The notes: generated by a model from the sequence alone, not told the origin. Positions 9,062-18,188 are shown, counted from the stretch's first letter. The stretch: 35,433 nucleotides of DNA from Prevotella sp. UBA5387 (GCA_002407775.1 DHOP01000022.1:23603-59035); one strand, 5' to 3'. A program made the numbers and translations.

Positions 9062-12000
9062 TCAGAAACCATATCTCAAACCGATTTGAACCTGGAATGG
9101 TGTACCGTTCAAGTTGGATACACCTGCATTGGCATTCACATTATAAGTATATTGTTTGTTGCCCTGGTCAAAGCCCTTGATGCTGTAGATGTACTGATTG
9201 CCCAAGATATGACCTGACCCCCAATCCTTACTCAACATGTTTGCCACATTGAAGATATCGACAGACACTTCCAGGTTCTGATTCTTGAAAGTCTTGAACT
9301 TCTTGGCTAGACGCAAATCCAGTGTGCCATAGAAACCGTTCACGCCACCGTTACGTTCGGCTACCTTACCAAAGTTCTTGCGGATATAGTCCTTCAGACT
9401 CTGTTCGGCATCCGGATTGTTCAAGATGGAGTTGATTCCCTCTTGGATATAGGCAGGAGTGGCAGCATTATTCGGGTCATAGACATGAGCCAAATCATTG
9501 CTGCTTACAAAGTCTCCGTTCAAATTACCATTCACAATCATTGAATAGCGTGTACCGCCAATGCCTGAGAAGCGTGCACCGACACTGATACCCCAGAAGG
9601 TAGGAGCAGAACCATAGACTACCAGTTTATGGCGGAACTGATTGTTGGAGTAAGTCATCTTGCTTAAATCACGAGGATCATCCACGACCATCTGAGAAAG
9701 CGTGGCGGAGTTGGCCACATTACCATTATAAGAAGTATTGTCTTTTGTATCATTCCAAGTATAGCTGAATGAAAGTTCACCATCCCTGTAGTAGCGCCAT
9801 GTTCCGTCAACGGTGAAGGCAAACTGATTCACTTTTCCTTCGCTGATCAATTCGAGCACACGACCCACTTTGGTACTCTTGCGACCATCCATCCAATCCA
9901 ACTCGGCGTTTGATTTAATATTTTCAGCCGGAACATACACGCCACGGTTTCCTTCTGCCGTCAGGCGGAAATAAGGCTCATCCACCATGTTGCGATCAAC
10001 ATACATATAGTTGTTACGTCCCAAGGTCATATATCCGTTGACACTCAATTTGAAACGGTCACTGAAGAAGTGGGTGTATGAGATGTTTGCCTTATAAACC
10101 ACCGGCACTTTGGAATCCTTGCCGTTCATATTGATAGTAGGTACGGCATAAGAAGCATATTTCGGATTATTCAGCAAGTCCACACCCGGTGCAGTGGAGG
10201 GGTCTTTACGATAACTTTCAAAGTTGGGTACAGGCACAATATTCGGATTATCATTTGTATTCGTGATATCAATGGACATCACCTTAGTACCATCGAACAC
10301 CATGTTGTTAATCATAGCATAGTTGTTGATATCAGATGCGAAGATACCACCACCTAAGCGAAGGATGTCTGTGTGTTTATCATTGAAGTCCCAAGTTATC
10401 TGCACACGCGGCTGGATTTGGAAAGTGGACAGTCCATTGTCTGTGCGCAGTCCCAGTTCGTCATACACCAGCTGGCTGAAGTTACCTTTATTGAGATAAG
10501 TGGCATTATCCAAACGTAAACCTGCCATCAGTTCAAATCCAGCGAACAGTTTGGTCTGCATCTGTGCATACACGCCCGCATTCAAAATGTTCTGACGCAC
10601 ACGCTGATTGTCTTCGTTGTTATCTAAATAGACTTCACGTACATAACGGGAAGGTTGCAATGCTTCGAAGTTATCCAAACCGGTGAAATAGTAACGACCG
10701 TTGGCCTCACTGCCGTAACGTGAGTTCAGGTGAGTGTACATCAAGTCGAAACCATAGGTATAGTTCACCTTGTTGGTATTGTAATAGTAGTTGTCCACCA
10801 ACTGTAAGACATGGTTGAAGAAGTTTTCGGGACAGTAACGCTGACCACCTAGTTGGATGGTTGTGGTCGCCGTCTTTCCGTTTATATCAGAAGTCACACG
10901 CTGTACGATGGCACGAGGAATATTGGCCGAAGGCAACTCGCTACCCGGCATGGATTTCTCGGAAGTATAGAGGTGCTGCACCTTCAGTTCGTTGGTACTG
11001 TGAGGTCCGAACACCGAACGCAAAGTGGCGGTGGCACTGTTGTTCAGGGATTTCACGTCACCATAGACTTCATAGATATTGATGGAACTGTTATCGTTCA
11101 GTCCCATATTGTTATTGTCATTTACAAAGTTATCCGTGAAAGTCAACAGATTGGTCGCATTAATCTGCCAGTCCAGACGTGCGAATGCGGCATCTGTGCT
11201 TTGTGACTTGTCAAACGAGCCGAACTGTGCATGGTCTGACACTCCATACTTGCTACGTGCTATCTGCAGAAAGCGGTCGCGTGTATCGGCTGTCAAGCTA
11301 TAACGCTTTTCATCGGCGGCACTCTGGAGATCAGCAATGTACAGCGGACGCGAATCGGCCTGATGGTCCCATGAAATGAAGAAGTGCACACGGTCCTTTA
11401 CCAATGCGCCACCCAAAGAAGCACCATACTGATAGGTAGAGAAGTCATTGGTGCGCTTGTTTCCACGGATGTCATACTGGCTGGACAACCAGTTGGAACG
11501 CAAGAAAGAGAAAGCACTACCATGCAGCTGATTGGTACCCGACTTGGTCACCGTGCTGATGATACCACCTCCGGCACGCCCGTTGGTCACGTCATATTCG
11601 TTGGTCACCACCTTGAATTCACGGATAGCCTCCATCGAAATAGCGTATGGCACACCATTACGGCTGGTCGTACTCCCTCCCGAGGTAGGGCCTTTGGCAC
11701 TCATACCATCAATGGTATAGTTGGTAGACGAGGCCAACTGTCCTGATAAGCTGGTGCCTGTACTCAGCGGAGACAAGTCAATCAGCGAAGTAAAGTTTCG
11801 TCCGTTCACAGGAAGTTTGTTCAGGTCATTGGCAGTTACCGAAGTAGCTGCTCCCGTAGTGGAGATAGAATTCTTCAGCGAATTGGCTACTACCTGTACA
11901 GCCTCCATCACTACGCTCTCTTCCTTCAACTGGAAGTCCAGACGAAGCACATTTCCCTGGTTCAGTGTATATCCTGTCTTTTTCTGGTCACCATAGCCCA

Positions 12001-12265
12001 CATAGCTGACCGTAATAGAATAAGGTGAACCCAGAGGAAGCTGATTCACAATATACTCTCCAGTCTCGTTGGTGATAGAACCGGCGCTAAATCCGGTCGA
12101 CTCGTTCTTCACCATAACGGTGGCCCCGACTACTCCCTCTCCGGTTTCATTGGTGACGACACCCTTTACTATTGCACGGTAGTCCTGTGCAGACACATTG
12201 CCCACACCTGCCAGCAATAGACATAATAATAATAAGGAATACTTAAACTTGTTTGAGATTTTCAT
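9062..12265 (-). CDS. TonB-dependent outer-membrane receptor with N-terminal carboxypeptidase-regulatory-like domain (Oar-like)
   Basis: A 1067-aa outer-membrane protein. Residues 1-26 are a signal peptide ending VSAQ. About residues 30-118 form a CarboxypepD_reg-like beta-sandwich (GVVTNETGEGVVGATVMVKN, then NETGEYIVNQLPLG). A plug domain follows (about 125-235, including LPVNGRNFTSLIDLSPL and GGGIISTVTKSGTN), then a long beta-barrel ending in Phe, as outer-membrane insertion requires. No SusD partner lies beside it, so it resembles the stand-alone Oar-type receptors more than SusC. The substrate is unknown. The start ATG (12263-12265) follows a -7 element TAATTTTG (12329-12336) embedded in an inverted repeat. 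Confidence 0.9.
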   Translation of the reverse strand: MKISNKFKYSLLLLCLLLAGVGNVSAQDYRAIVKGVVTNETGEGVVGATVMVKNESTGFSAGSITNETGEYIVNQLPLGSPYSITVSYVGYGDQKKTGYTLNQGNVLRLDFQLKEESVVMEAVQVVANSLKNSISTTGAATSVTANDLNKLPVNGRNFTSLIDLSPLSTGTSLSGQLASSTNYTIDGMSAKGPTSGGSTTSRNGVPYAISMEAIREFKVVTNEYDVTNGRAGGGIISTVTKSGTNQLHGSAFSFLRSNWLSSQYDIRGNKRTNDFSTYQYGASLGGALVKDRVHFFISWDHQADSRPLYIADLQSAADEKRYSLTADTRDRFLQIARSKYGVSDHAQFGSFDKSQSTDAAFARLDWQINATNLLTFTDNFVNDNNNMGLNDNSSINIYEVYGDVKSLNNSATATLRSVFGPHSTNELKVQHLYTSEKSMPGSELPSANIPRAIVQRVTSDINGKTATTTIQLGGQRYCPENFFNHVLQLVDNYYYNTNKVNYTYGFDLMYTHLNSRYGSEANGRYYFTGLDNFEALQPSRYVREVYLDNNEDNQRVRQNILNAGVYAQMQTKLFAGFELMAGLRLDNATYLNKGNFSQLVYDELGLRTDNGLSTFQIQPRVQITWDFNDKHTDILRLGGGIFASDINNYAMINNMVFDGTKVMSIDITNTNDNPNIVPVPNFESYRKDPSTAPGVDLLNNPKYASYAVPTINMNGKDSKVPVVYKANISYTHFFSDRFKLSVNGYMTLGRNNYMYVDRNMVDEPYFRLTAEGNRGVYVPAENIKSNAELDWMDGRKSTKVGRVLELISEGKVNQFAFTVDGTWRYYRDGELSFSYTWNDTKDNTSYNGNVANSATLSQMVVDDPRDLSKMTYSNNQFRHKLVVYGSAPTFWGISVGARFSGIGGTRYSMIVNGNLNGDFVSSNDLAHVYDPNNAATPAYIQEGINSILNNPDAEQSLKDYIRKNFGKVAERNGGVNGFYGTLDLRLAKKFKTFKNQNLEVSVDIFNVANMLSKDWGSGHILGNQYIYSIKGFDQGNKQYTYNVNANAGVSNLNGTPFQVQIGLRYGF

Positions 12266-12322
12266 ACTTTAATTTGTTAATCACGGTCTTATAATAAATA
12301 CAACTCGCCTTAATTTTACTTA

Positions 12323-12356
12323 CGAGTGCAAAATTAAATTTATTGAATTACACTCG
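12323..12356 (-). promoter_or_regulatory. Probable -7 element of the TonB receptor gene inside an inverted repeat
   Basis: TAATTTTG on the minus strand (12329-12336) matches TAnnTTTG, 64 bp before the start codon. It is bracketed by CGAGTG (12323-12328) and CACTCG (12351-12356), 6-bp arms that could be an operator. No good -33 element was seen. Confidence 0.4.
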
Positions 12357-12407
12357 GATTTCTATCCCATTACATTGATATGTCAATAACGATTTACCCG
12401 GATAATG

Positions 12408-12572
12408 TCAAATTTTGAGAGTATGACCTAATCCCATTCTGGTATCTACAAGGAAATTGATCACCTCAAAATTCATATCTCCGCCTGTGATTCCATCCAT
12501 GAATGCTATAGGGAGCATATGAAGGTTCAACGTATAATGGCGGAGATAAGCCAATGAAGCATCATGGGCCAT
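12408..12572 (-). CDS. Small orphan ORF or gene remnant, 54 aa
   Basis: From ATG 12570-12572 to TGA 12408-12410 this encodes a 54-aa peptide starting MAHDASLAYLRHYTLNL and ending RMGLGHTLKI. The same frame is open a further 15 codons upstream (to a stop at 12618-12620) and reads SVTNLPWYLIK, so it could equally be the 3' remnant of a longer decayed gene. The composition is protein-like (mixed hydrophobic and polar residues, little repetition), unlike the surrounding spacer. I do not recognise the family. It lies 142 bp upstream of the TonB receptor start, on the same strand. Confidence 0.3.
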   Translation of the reverse strand: MAHDASLAYLRHYTLNLHMLPIAFMDGITGGDMNFEVINFLVDTRMGLGHTLKI

Positions 12573-12843
12573 CTTTATAAGGTACCAAGGCAGGTTGGTT
12601 ACAGACGGACTGTCACGTCATTATATTAAAGTGTCAGGAGACAAAGGATACAACAAAAGCATCGGACTACGATGTTCCCATCTGCCCGATGCTTCTTTAT
12701 ATCTTATTATAATATATAGCGCTTAGAACGCCTTCGTGTAAAGATTCAGAATAATTCTACTGTCACATCACGAGGATGTGTTTCTCTTCCTATCCAATAT
12801 TATTGGTTTTCGGAAGGAATAATCATTTCAGTATTTCATATTT
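12573..12843. other. Intergenic spacer upstream of the orphan ORF
   Basis: Non-coding apart from a hairpin at 12657-12694. The remainder of the 12266-12843 gap holds the receptor promoter region (12323-12356) and the orphan ORF (12408-12572). Confidence 0.4.
12657..12694. terminator. Hairpin terminator after cutC
   Basis: Perfect 9-bp arms AAGCATCGG (12657-12665) and its complement (12686-12694) with T-rich sequence on either side. It is about 150 bp past the cutC stop and could end transcription from either strand. Confidence 0.55.
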
Positions 12844-13662
12844 TCATTCTGCTAATTCAGCTATAGTGGCTCGCACACGACGTTCCGTTGTCTGCATGAT
12901 AGTGCCAGCATCATGATTGGTAGAACCTACATTAAGATCGGGATTGGTATATTCCATGCGACTCATCACCGGTTCACGAGCCGAGAAATGGAACTCGCAG
13001 ATGCCCGTCTCGTCACGGATTCGTCGGATATTCTGCTCGTTCACTCCACTGCCAGCAAGCAGTATAATGCGTCCGTCGGCTTGCTTTTGTAGCTGCCGAA
13101 GCAATGGGATGCCTTGCTCGGCAGTAGGTTTTTGTCCGGAGGTGAGGATGCGATCAAAGCCCAGAGAAATAATGTTCTCCAAACTGTTCCGAGCATCACG
13201 ACAACGGTCAAAGGCACGATGGAATGTTGTAGACAGTCCTTCTGTGTGCTGTAAGAGTAACCTACAAGCAGACATATCCACATCTCCCTGTGGCGTGAGA
13301 CAACCAAATACCACTCCATCTACGCGAAGCTGCCGACACATGTCGATGTCCGCAATCATCCGCTCCAACTCCAAAGGCGAATGGAGAAAGTCGCCTCCTC
13401 TAGGACGGATGATGACATGGAGACGCGTCTTGGTCAATAATTTGCGAGCTATGCGTACCTCGCCATAGGAAGGTGTGATGCCGCCTTCAGGTATTCCTGC
13501 ACAAAGTTCCACGCGATCGGCACCTCCTGCTTGCGCTGCAAGGCAACTTTCAACACCATTTGCACACACTTCTGTGTAAGCAAGTCGGTCATAGGCAAAG
13601 CAGAACCTGCCCAGGCCCTCCAAAAGGATAGGATTTGTGACTAAAGAATCATTATTTTCCAT
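12844..13662 (-). CDS. cutC: CutC family protein
   Basis: 272 aa, a TIM-barrel CutC protein. The family pattern is clear: EVCANGVESCLAAQAGGADRVELC near the N-terminus, then GGITPSYGEV, HVIIRPRGGDF, DGVVFGCLTPQGDVD, TFHRAFD and RILTSGQ. CutC was first linked to copper tolerance in enterobacteria, but a direct copper role is disputed and the enzymatic activity is not settled; it acts in the cytoplasm. The ATG at 13660-13662 adds ~28 residues before the usual family start; no internal Met offers a shorter one, so the extension may be real. It is probably monocistronic, as hairpins lie on both sides (12657-12694 and 13721-13738). Confidence 0.9.
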   Translation of the reverse strand: MENNDSLVTNPILLEGLGRFCFAYDRLAYTEVCANGVESCLAAQAGGADRVELCAGIPEGGITPSYGEVRIARKLLTKTRLHVIIRPRGGDFLHSPLELERMIADIDMCRQLRVDGVVFGCLTPQGDVDMSACRLLLQHTEGLSTTFHRAFDRCRDARNSLENIISLGFDRILTSGQKPTAEQGIPLLRQLQKQADGRIILLAGSGVNEQNIRRIRDETGICEFHFSAREPVMSRMEYTNPDLNVGSTNHDAGTIMQTTERRVRATIAELAE

Positions 13663-13720
13663 CGTAGCCTTTGTAAATGATTAAGGATATCTTCCCTTAG
13701 GAAGAGCTACAATAAAACTC

Positions 13721-13738
13721 ACTGCCACAACAGGCAGT
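13721..13738 (-). terminator. Small terminator-like hairpin after the ClC gene
   Basis: ACTGCC/GGCAGT arms (13721-13726, 13733-13738) with a 6-nt loop. On the minus strand it is followed by GAG and then TTTTATT, 26 bp past the ClC gene stop. Confidence 0.45.
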
Positions 13739-13763
13739 TTACTCATTTGGTTACTTAGTTTGT

Positions 13764-15566
13764 CTACTCTTGTGAGTAGTCTGCTACGAGTTCACGATAT
13801 ACGCGTAGCATTCTCGCCTTGATGATATAGCCCTTGAAACGACTATTGATGTCGACCACGGGCAACACGTCGGCACCAGTCTTGTCGAATTTCTCCATCA
13901 CCTCTTCCATGGGTTCGTTGTCGTAGAGATATCCTGGCACAGGTATCATGAGCTGACTCACACGGAAACGATGATACAACTCTGAGCGGAAGATGACGTG
14001 TCTGATTTTGTTGATGTCAATCACTCCAAGCAATCGCATACCTTCATCAACCACAGGGATAAAAGTGTCTTTGCTGTTGCTGAGCACATCAACAAGCTTA
14101 CCCATCTTCATGTTCGGCGAAACAGTAATCACATCCTTCTCGATGACCGACCCCATGCTCATCAACGTGAGCACACTACGCTCTGTATGGTGCGTGAGAA
14201 GCTTGCCCTCGCGTGCCAAACGCATAGCATAGATACTATGAGGCTCGAAGATTGATATGACCATCACACTGACAACAGCCACCAGTATCAGAGGAACAAA
14301 AAGGTCATAACCTCCCGTTATCTCAGCGATAAGGAATATACCAGTGAGCGGGGCATGCATCACACCCGACATGACACCGGCCATTCCAAGGAGCGTGAAG
14401 TTCTTTTCGGGCAGGTAAACACCTATTTCCTCCATATTCCATACTCTAGCAAAGAGGAATCCTGCGAACCCTCCCACAAACAAAGAGGGAGCAAATGTAC
14501 CACCACATCCGCCTGCACCGTTGGTCGACGAGGTAGCGACAATCTTGGTAAGCATGACAAAAGTGATATAGACCACCAAGAGTTCGGAGTGCCCATAGAA
14601 TAGTGACCCATTCATCACTTGGCTCCAGTCAGTTTCCGTCTGGCCATTGATAAATATCGCAATGGAGTTGTAACCCTCACCATAGAGGGATGGAAACAGG
14701 AAGATAAGTGTGCTAAGCAATAGTCCGCCAGTAATAAGCTTCGCATAAGGATGCTTTTTCATGCGAGCGAATTTGTCCTCGCAGAAGGTCATGGTACGCA
14801 TGAAATAAAGGCTCATCAAGCCACAGAATACACCAAGAAGCAACGAGGCAGGAAGGCGATCCACACTCCAGGCACTGTCCAAATGAAATGTGAAAAGAGA
14901 AGCCGATCCCATGAAGAGATAGGAACAGATGTCGGCTGTGATGCTGGAAATGAGGATAGGCACGAGCGAAGACATCGTCATGTCAATCATCAAGACCTCC
15001 AGTGTAAACACCAGTCCGGCAATAGGCGCCTGGAAGATGCCAGAAATGGCAGCGGCGCTACCGCAGCCTACAAGCAGCATCACAGTGCGCTTGTTCATCT
15101 TGAAATATTGGCCCAAGGTCGAACCGATGGCAGATCCGGTCAATACGATTGGAGCCTCAGCTCCCACCGAACCACCGAAGCCGATAGTAAGGGCCGATGC
15201 AACAACCGAAGTCCAAGTGTTATGACGTTTGATTTGGGAGTTTTTGGTAGAGATGGCATAAAGCACCCGTGTGATGCCATGAGAGATATTGTCGCGCACC
15301 ACATACTTGATGAAGATTGTCGTGAGATAAATACCAATGACTGGAAAGATGAGATAGAGCCAGTTGGCAGTATCAGTCAGGAAGCCTGACGTGAGTAGTT
15401 TCTGTATAAGATGAATCAGAGTGTGTAGCAACCACGCTGCGATCGATGCGAGAACACCGATCATTAGTGCGAGGGCATAGGTCATCTGCCTATCCGGCAC
15501 GCGTTGTCTAATCCAAGTGATGCTATTTTCTTTCAATATCTTATCTGTCAAAATCTGATTGTTCAA
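13764..15566 (-). CDS. ClC-family chloride channel/transporter with C-terminal CBS pair
   Basis: 600 aa. The N-terminal ~430 residues are a ClC membrane core: the gating glutamate is Glu137 in GGSVGAEAP, the second anion-site motif is GGTFAPSLF, and a Tyr in SIYAMRLA matches the central-pore tyrosine. The proton glutamate of E. coli ClC-ec1 (IIEEM) is replaced: the sequence reads FTLEVLM, with Val191 at that position, as in eukaryotic Cl- channels. Residues ~450-595 are two CBS domains (DVITVSPNMKMGKLVDVL and MIPVPGYLYDNEPMEEV), which usually bind adenine nucleotides. The assigned start is a TTG (15564-15566); the first ATG-type alternative (15485) would begin right at membrane helix 1. The gene stands alone, 107 bp downstream of tsaC. 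Confidence 0.87.
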   Translation of the reverse strand: MNNQILTDKILKENSITWIRQRVPDRQMTYALALMIGVLASIAAWLLHTLIHLIQKLLTSGFLTDTANWLYLIFPVIGIYLTTIFIKYVVRDNISHGITRVLYAISTKNSQIKRHNTWTSVVASALTIGFGGSVGAEAPIVLTGSAIGSTLGQYFKMNKRTVMLLVGCGSAAAISGIFQAPIAGLVFTLEVLMIDMTMSSLVPILISSITADICSYLFMGSASLFTFHLDSAWSVDRLPASLLLGVFCGLMSLYFMRTMTFCEDKFARMKKHPYAKLITGGLLLSTLIFLFPSLYGEGYNSIAIFINGQTETDWSQVMNGSLFYGHSELLVVYITFVMLTKIVATSSTNGAGGCGGTFAPSLFVGGFAGFLFARVWNMEEIGVYLPEKNFTLLGMAGVMSGVMHAPLTGIFLIAEITGGYDLFVPLILVAVVSVMVISIFEPHSIYAMRLAREGKLLTHHTERSVLTLMSMGSVIEKDVITVSPNMKMGKLVDVLSNSKDTFIPVVDEGMRLLGVIDINKIRHVIFRSELYHRFRVSQLMIPVPGYLYDNEPMEEVMEKFDKTGADVLPVVDINSRFKGYIIKARMLRVYRELVADYSQE

Positions 15567-15673
15567 AGTAAAAGAAAGGAGGTCTTTCTAAAAAGTCGAA
15601 GAGCAGAGCGTTCAAGCTAATGACTTGAGGTCATGCCTTGATCCGTCTGCCCTGTATGTATTCTCTTCAAACA

Positions 15674-16243
15674 TTAAGCTCTTATTATACTCACTTCCCC
15701 ATTTTGGCCAAGCTTAATAATGGAACTTGGTGTATGAGGTTTATGCTCGTTGCGACGGGCCCAGCACACATAGTCGACACTGTCGAGCAACTCTTGTGAG
15801 ATATCCTTATAATTCTGGGCTGCCGGTTGACCGCTGATGTTAGCGCTGGTACTTACCAAAGCCTTTTGAAAGCGATAGCACAACTCCTTAGAGAACTCTT
15901 CCTTTGTGATACGCATAGCTATCGAACCATCTTCTGCGATAAGGTTGGGGGCAAGATTCACAGCTCCTTCGAGGATAACTGTTGTGGGTTTTGTGGCCAA
16001 GTCCAACAAATCCCATGCTACTGTAGGCACATTGCGGACATAGCGTTGCAGACGTGCGTCTGAGTCAACAAGGCAGATGAGTGCCTTCGAATCGTCTCGC
16101 TGCTTGATTTTGTAAACCTTAGCCACCGCATCAGCGTTGGTCGCATCACATCCGATACCCCACACCGTATCGGTGGGATAGAGAATAACACCGCCCTCAT
16201 TGAGGACCTTTACGGCGTTCCTAATATCTTCTTCTTGAGTCAT
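15674..16243 (-). CDS. tsaC: L-threonylcarbamoyladenylate synthase (TsaC/YrdC/Sua5 family)
   Basis: 189 aa. It makes threonylcarbamoyl-AMP from threonine, bicarbonate and ATP, the first step of t6A37 modification of ANN-decoding tRNAs. Diagnostic segments are GGVILYPTDTVWGIGCDA, KIKQRDDSKALICLV and ALVSTSANISGQPA. It ends after the YrdC domain, so it is the short TsaC form without the Sua5 tail. I set the start at ATG 16241-16243: the longer frame reaching 16309 would begin upstream of a near-perfect promoter at 16264-16294, so the extra 22 residues cannot be made from that transcript. Confidence 0.92.
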   Translation of the reverse strand: MTQEEDIRNAVKVLNEGGVILYPTDTVWGIGCDATNADAVAKVYKIKQRDDSKALICLVDSDARLQRYVRNVPTVAWDLLDLATKPTTVILEGAVNLAPNLIAEDGSIAMRITKEEFSKELCYRFQKALVSTSANISGQPAAQNYKDISQELLDSVDYVCWARRNEHKPHTPSSIIKLGQNGEVSIIRA

Positions 16244-16263
16244 TTCTTCTATGCTTTTCAGCG

Positions 16264-16294
16264 CAAAGATACATATTCTTAATGAAGTTTCAAA
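16264..16294 (-). promoter_or_regulatory. Bacteroidetes promoter of tsaC
   Basis: Minus strand TTTG (16291-16294), a 19-nt spacer and TATCTTTG (16264-16271) match the TTTG/TAnnTTTG consensus. It fixes the tsaC start at 16243. Confidence 0.7.
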
Positions 16295-16335
16295 TTTTTT
16301 CCGATGCAAATCGAATGGTTTTCGTAATAAAAATA

Positions 16336-16343
16336 TAACTTTG
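16336..16343 (+). promoter_or_regulatory. -7 element for the DUF805 gene
   Basis: TAACTTTG matches TAnnTTTG, 60 bp before the DUF805 start, and points away from the tsaC promoter. The -33 region is poor. Confidence 0.5.
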
Positions 16344-16403
16344 TGCGTAGATTCAAGTCTTCTTAATCGATTTCAAAACAGCATCTTAATTAATATCTAA
16401 AAA

Positions 16404-16868
16404 ATGGAAACTACTAATGGATTTGTAATGGCTCGTCCGATGATGTCATTCTCGGACTCAGCAAAAACAGTATGGAACAAGTATGCCGTGTTTACAGGAC
16501 GCGCTCGCAGATCAGAATTTTGGTGGTGGTTTTTGCTCACAGCCATCCTTGGCTCTGTGACTACTGCCCTCGACGCGTCTCTCGGTTTGAACTTCACATT
16601 CTTTGATGTCGATCAAGATTTTGGTCCCCTTAACGTCGTGTATTCACTCATAGTTCTCCTCCCAAACTTAGCTGTGACGATCCGTCGTCTGCACGACATA
16701 AACTACAGCGGATGGTATTTCCTCTTCGTGTTCATCCCATTATTTGGTCTTCTCTTGATGCTTTGGTGGACCACACGCGACTCACAGCGCATTGATAACG
16801 AATACGGGCCTTCCCCAAAATATTATACTCCCGATAATAATGTAGCTCCGGCAGAGCCCGGCATCTAG
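16404..16868 (+). CDS. DUF805 inner-membrane protein
   Basis: 154 aa of the DUF805 family (YhaH/YhaI-like), function unknown. After a short cytoplasmic N-terminus comes the family signature: a Tyr/Phe-Gly-Arg-Ala-Arg-Arg-Ser-Glu-Phe-Trp-Trp segment (around FTGRARRSEFWWWFLL). Three or four membrane spans follow, including a RRLHDINYSGWYFL loop typical of the family (RRLHD), then a hydrophilic tail after WWTTRDSQRIDNEYGP. The start codon follows a -7 element (16336-16343). The porin gene begins 95 bp downstream on the same strand with no terminator seen between, so partial read-through is possible. Confidence 0.88.
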   Translation: METTNGFVMARPMMSFSDSAKTVWNKYAVFTGRARRSEFWWWFLLTAILGSVTTALDASLGLNFTFFDVDQDFGPLNVVYSLIVLLPNLAVTIRRLHDINYSGWYFLFVFIPLFGLLLMLWWTTRDSQRIDNEYGPSPKYYTPDNNVAPAEPGI

Positions 16869-16963
16869 CCAATGAGACTCCAAATGGTCATTTAGCTGCT
16901 CTGACAAGCATGTGTTATCCGTTCGATAAGATTATTATAACAAATAATATTTTCAAAAACAAA

Positions 16964-18085
16964 ATGAAAAATAAATTCCTTTTACCCATCGTCGCCCTAT
17001 TTACTATGGCGACTGCCAGTGCAGAGAATAATATTCCTACCTGGATCAACAACGTAAAATTCTCCGGATACACCATGCTTCAATACCAGTACACTGGTAA
17101 GCCGAAAGAAAAGGACAACACCTTCAATATTCGCTTCACCCGCTTGACACTTGATGGGCGCGCCGGTACCGACTGGTATTGGAAGATTCAGTTGCAGCTC
17201 AACGGCAACACTTCCACACTCACTGCCTCGCCGCGTATCGTAGATGCCTTCGCCGAATGGCAGAAATACGAGTTCTTCCGCGTCAAGGTGGGCGAGTTCA
17301 AACGTGGTTTCACCTTTGAAAGTCCGATGAGTCCTATCGATCAAGGGTTCATGGGATTCTCTCAAAACGTTAGCAAACTGTCATATTTCTCTGACCGTGT
17401 GGGTGCCATCTCCAGCAATGGACGTGACCTCGGCATACAGGCACAGGGTGATTTGTTGAAGAACAACGCTGGTCGCAACCTCTTACACTACCAGGTAGGC
17501 GTATATAACGGCCAAGGTATCAATACCAGCGACGTAGACAATCGCAAGGATATCGTCGGTGGCGTATGGGTGATGCCTGTCAAGGGAATGCGCCTCGGCG
17601 TGTTTGGCAGTGAGGGCAGCTATGCCCGCAAAGGCACATGGACCAATGAACAAGGCAACATTGTTGACGGGGTACGCAGCCTGCCTCAGCATCGCTACGC
17701 CATCTCAGGCGAGTATATCGTGAATGATTGGACCTTCCGCTCGGAGTATATCCACTCAACGGGACGTGCATTCAAAACCACATACAACAGTTCAGCTGAT
17801 GCCAGCAAGTGCGATTTGAACGACCAAATCGGAGATAAAGCTGATGGTGTCTATGCTCTTGCCATCGCGCCTATCGTCAAAGGTAAGTTCTATGCCAAGG
17901 CCCGTTACGACCTCTATCGTCCTTCAGGCAACTGGAGCGATGCCAAGACGAACTATGAGGTGGGACTCAACTATAACTTCCATCCCAATATTCAACTCAA
18001 GGGCGAATATGTTCGTGTGAACGACCGCTCATTGCCTACTCACAACTACGACATGATCGACGTGCAGTTGGACTTCAAATTCTAA
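16964..18085 (+). CDS. Phosphate-selective-porin-like outer-membrane porin (OprO/OprP type)
   Basis: 373 aa. The ATG at 16964 begins a signal peptide (KFLLPIVALFTMATASA); the frame open upstream to 16910 has no such logic. The mature protein is a 16-strand-type barrel of the porin O/P family: RFTRLTLDGRAGTDWYWKIQLQL near the start, VGEFKRGFTFESPMSP, a Gly-rich middle, and a terminal strand YDMIDVQLDFKF ending in Phe. Such porins pass anions such as phosphate or polyphosphate, but in Bacteroidetes the substrate is generally not established. A long bidirectional hairpin (18145-18177) ends the gene. Confidence 0.85.
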   Translation: MKNKFLLPIVALFTMATASAENNIPTWINNVKFSGYTMLQYQYTGKPKEKDNTFNIRFTRLTLDGRAGTDWYWKIQLQLNGNTSTLTASPRIVDAFAEWQKYEFFRVKVGEFKRGFTFESPMSPIDQGFMGFSQNVSKLSYFSDRVGAISSNGRDLGIQAQGDLLKNNAGRNLLHYQVGVYNGQGINTSDVDNRKDIVGGVWVMPVKGMRLGVFGSEGSYARKGTWTNEQGNIVDGVRSLPQHRYAISGEYIVNDWTFRSEYIHSTGRAFKTTYNSSADASKCDLNDQIGDKADGVYALAIAPIVKGKFYAKARYDLYRPSGNWSDAKTNYEVGLNYNFHPNIQLKGEYVRVNDRSLPTHNYDMIDVQLDFKF

Positions 18086-18144
18086 ACCCAATTTTTTCGG
18101 TGGACGAAACATCTTAGTATTTCGCATGCCCATCAAAAAGCCAA

Positions 18145-18177
18145 GGGGCTGGAGAATCAAAACGATTTTCCAGCCCC
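18145..18177. terminator. Strong bidirectional terminator between porin and sulfatase
   Basis: 14-bp arms 18145-18158 and 18164-18177 (one G-T mismatch) with a 5-nt loop, preceded by AAAAAG and followed by pairing sequence ending TTGCTTT. It lies 59 bp past the porin stop. Confidence 0.75.
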
Positions 18178-18188
18178 TATTGCTTTCT

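Noticed and set aside
14751..15389. 212-codon open frame on the + strand opposite the ClC gene
   Set aside because: Antisense shadow of a clearly conserved gene; low-complexity His/Arg/Glu-rich translation with no domain.
16244..16309. Longer N-terminus for TsaC
   Set aside because: It would start upstream of the promoter at 16264-16294 and adds residues not typical of the family.
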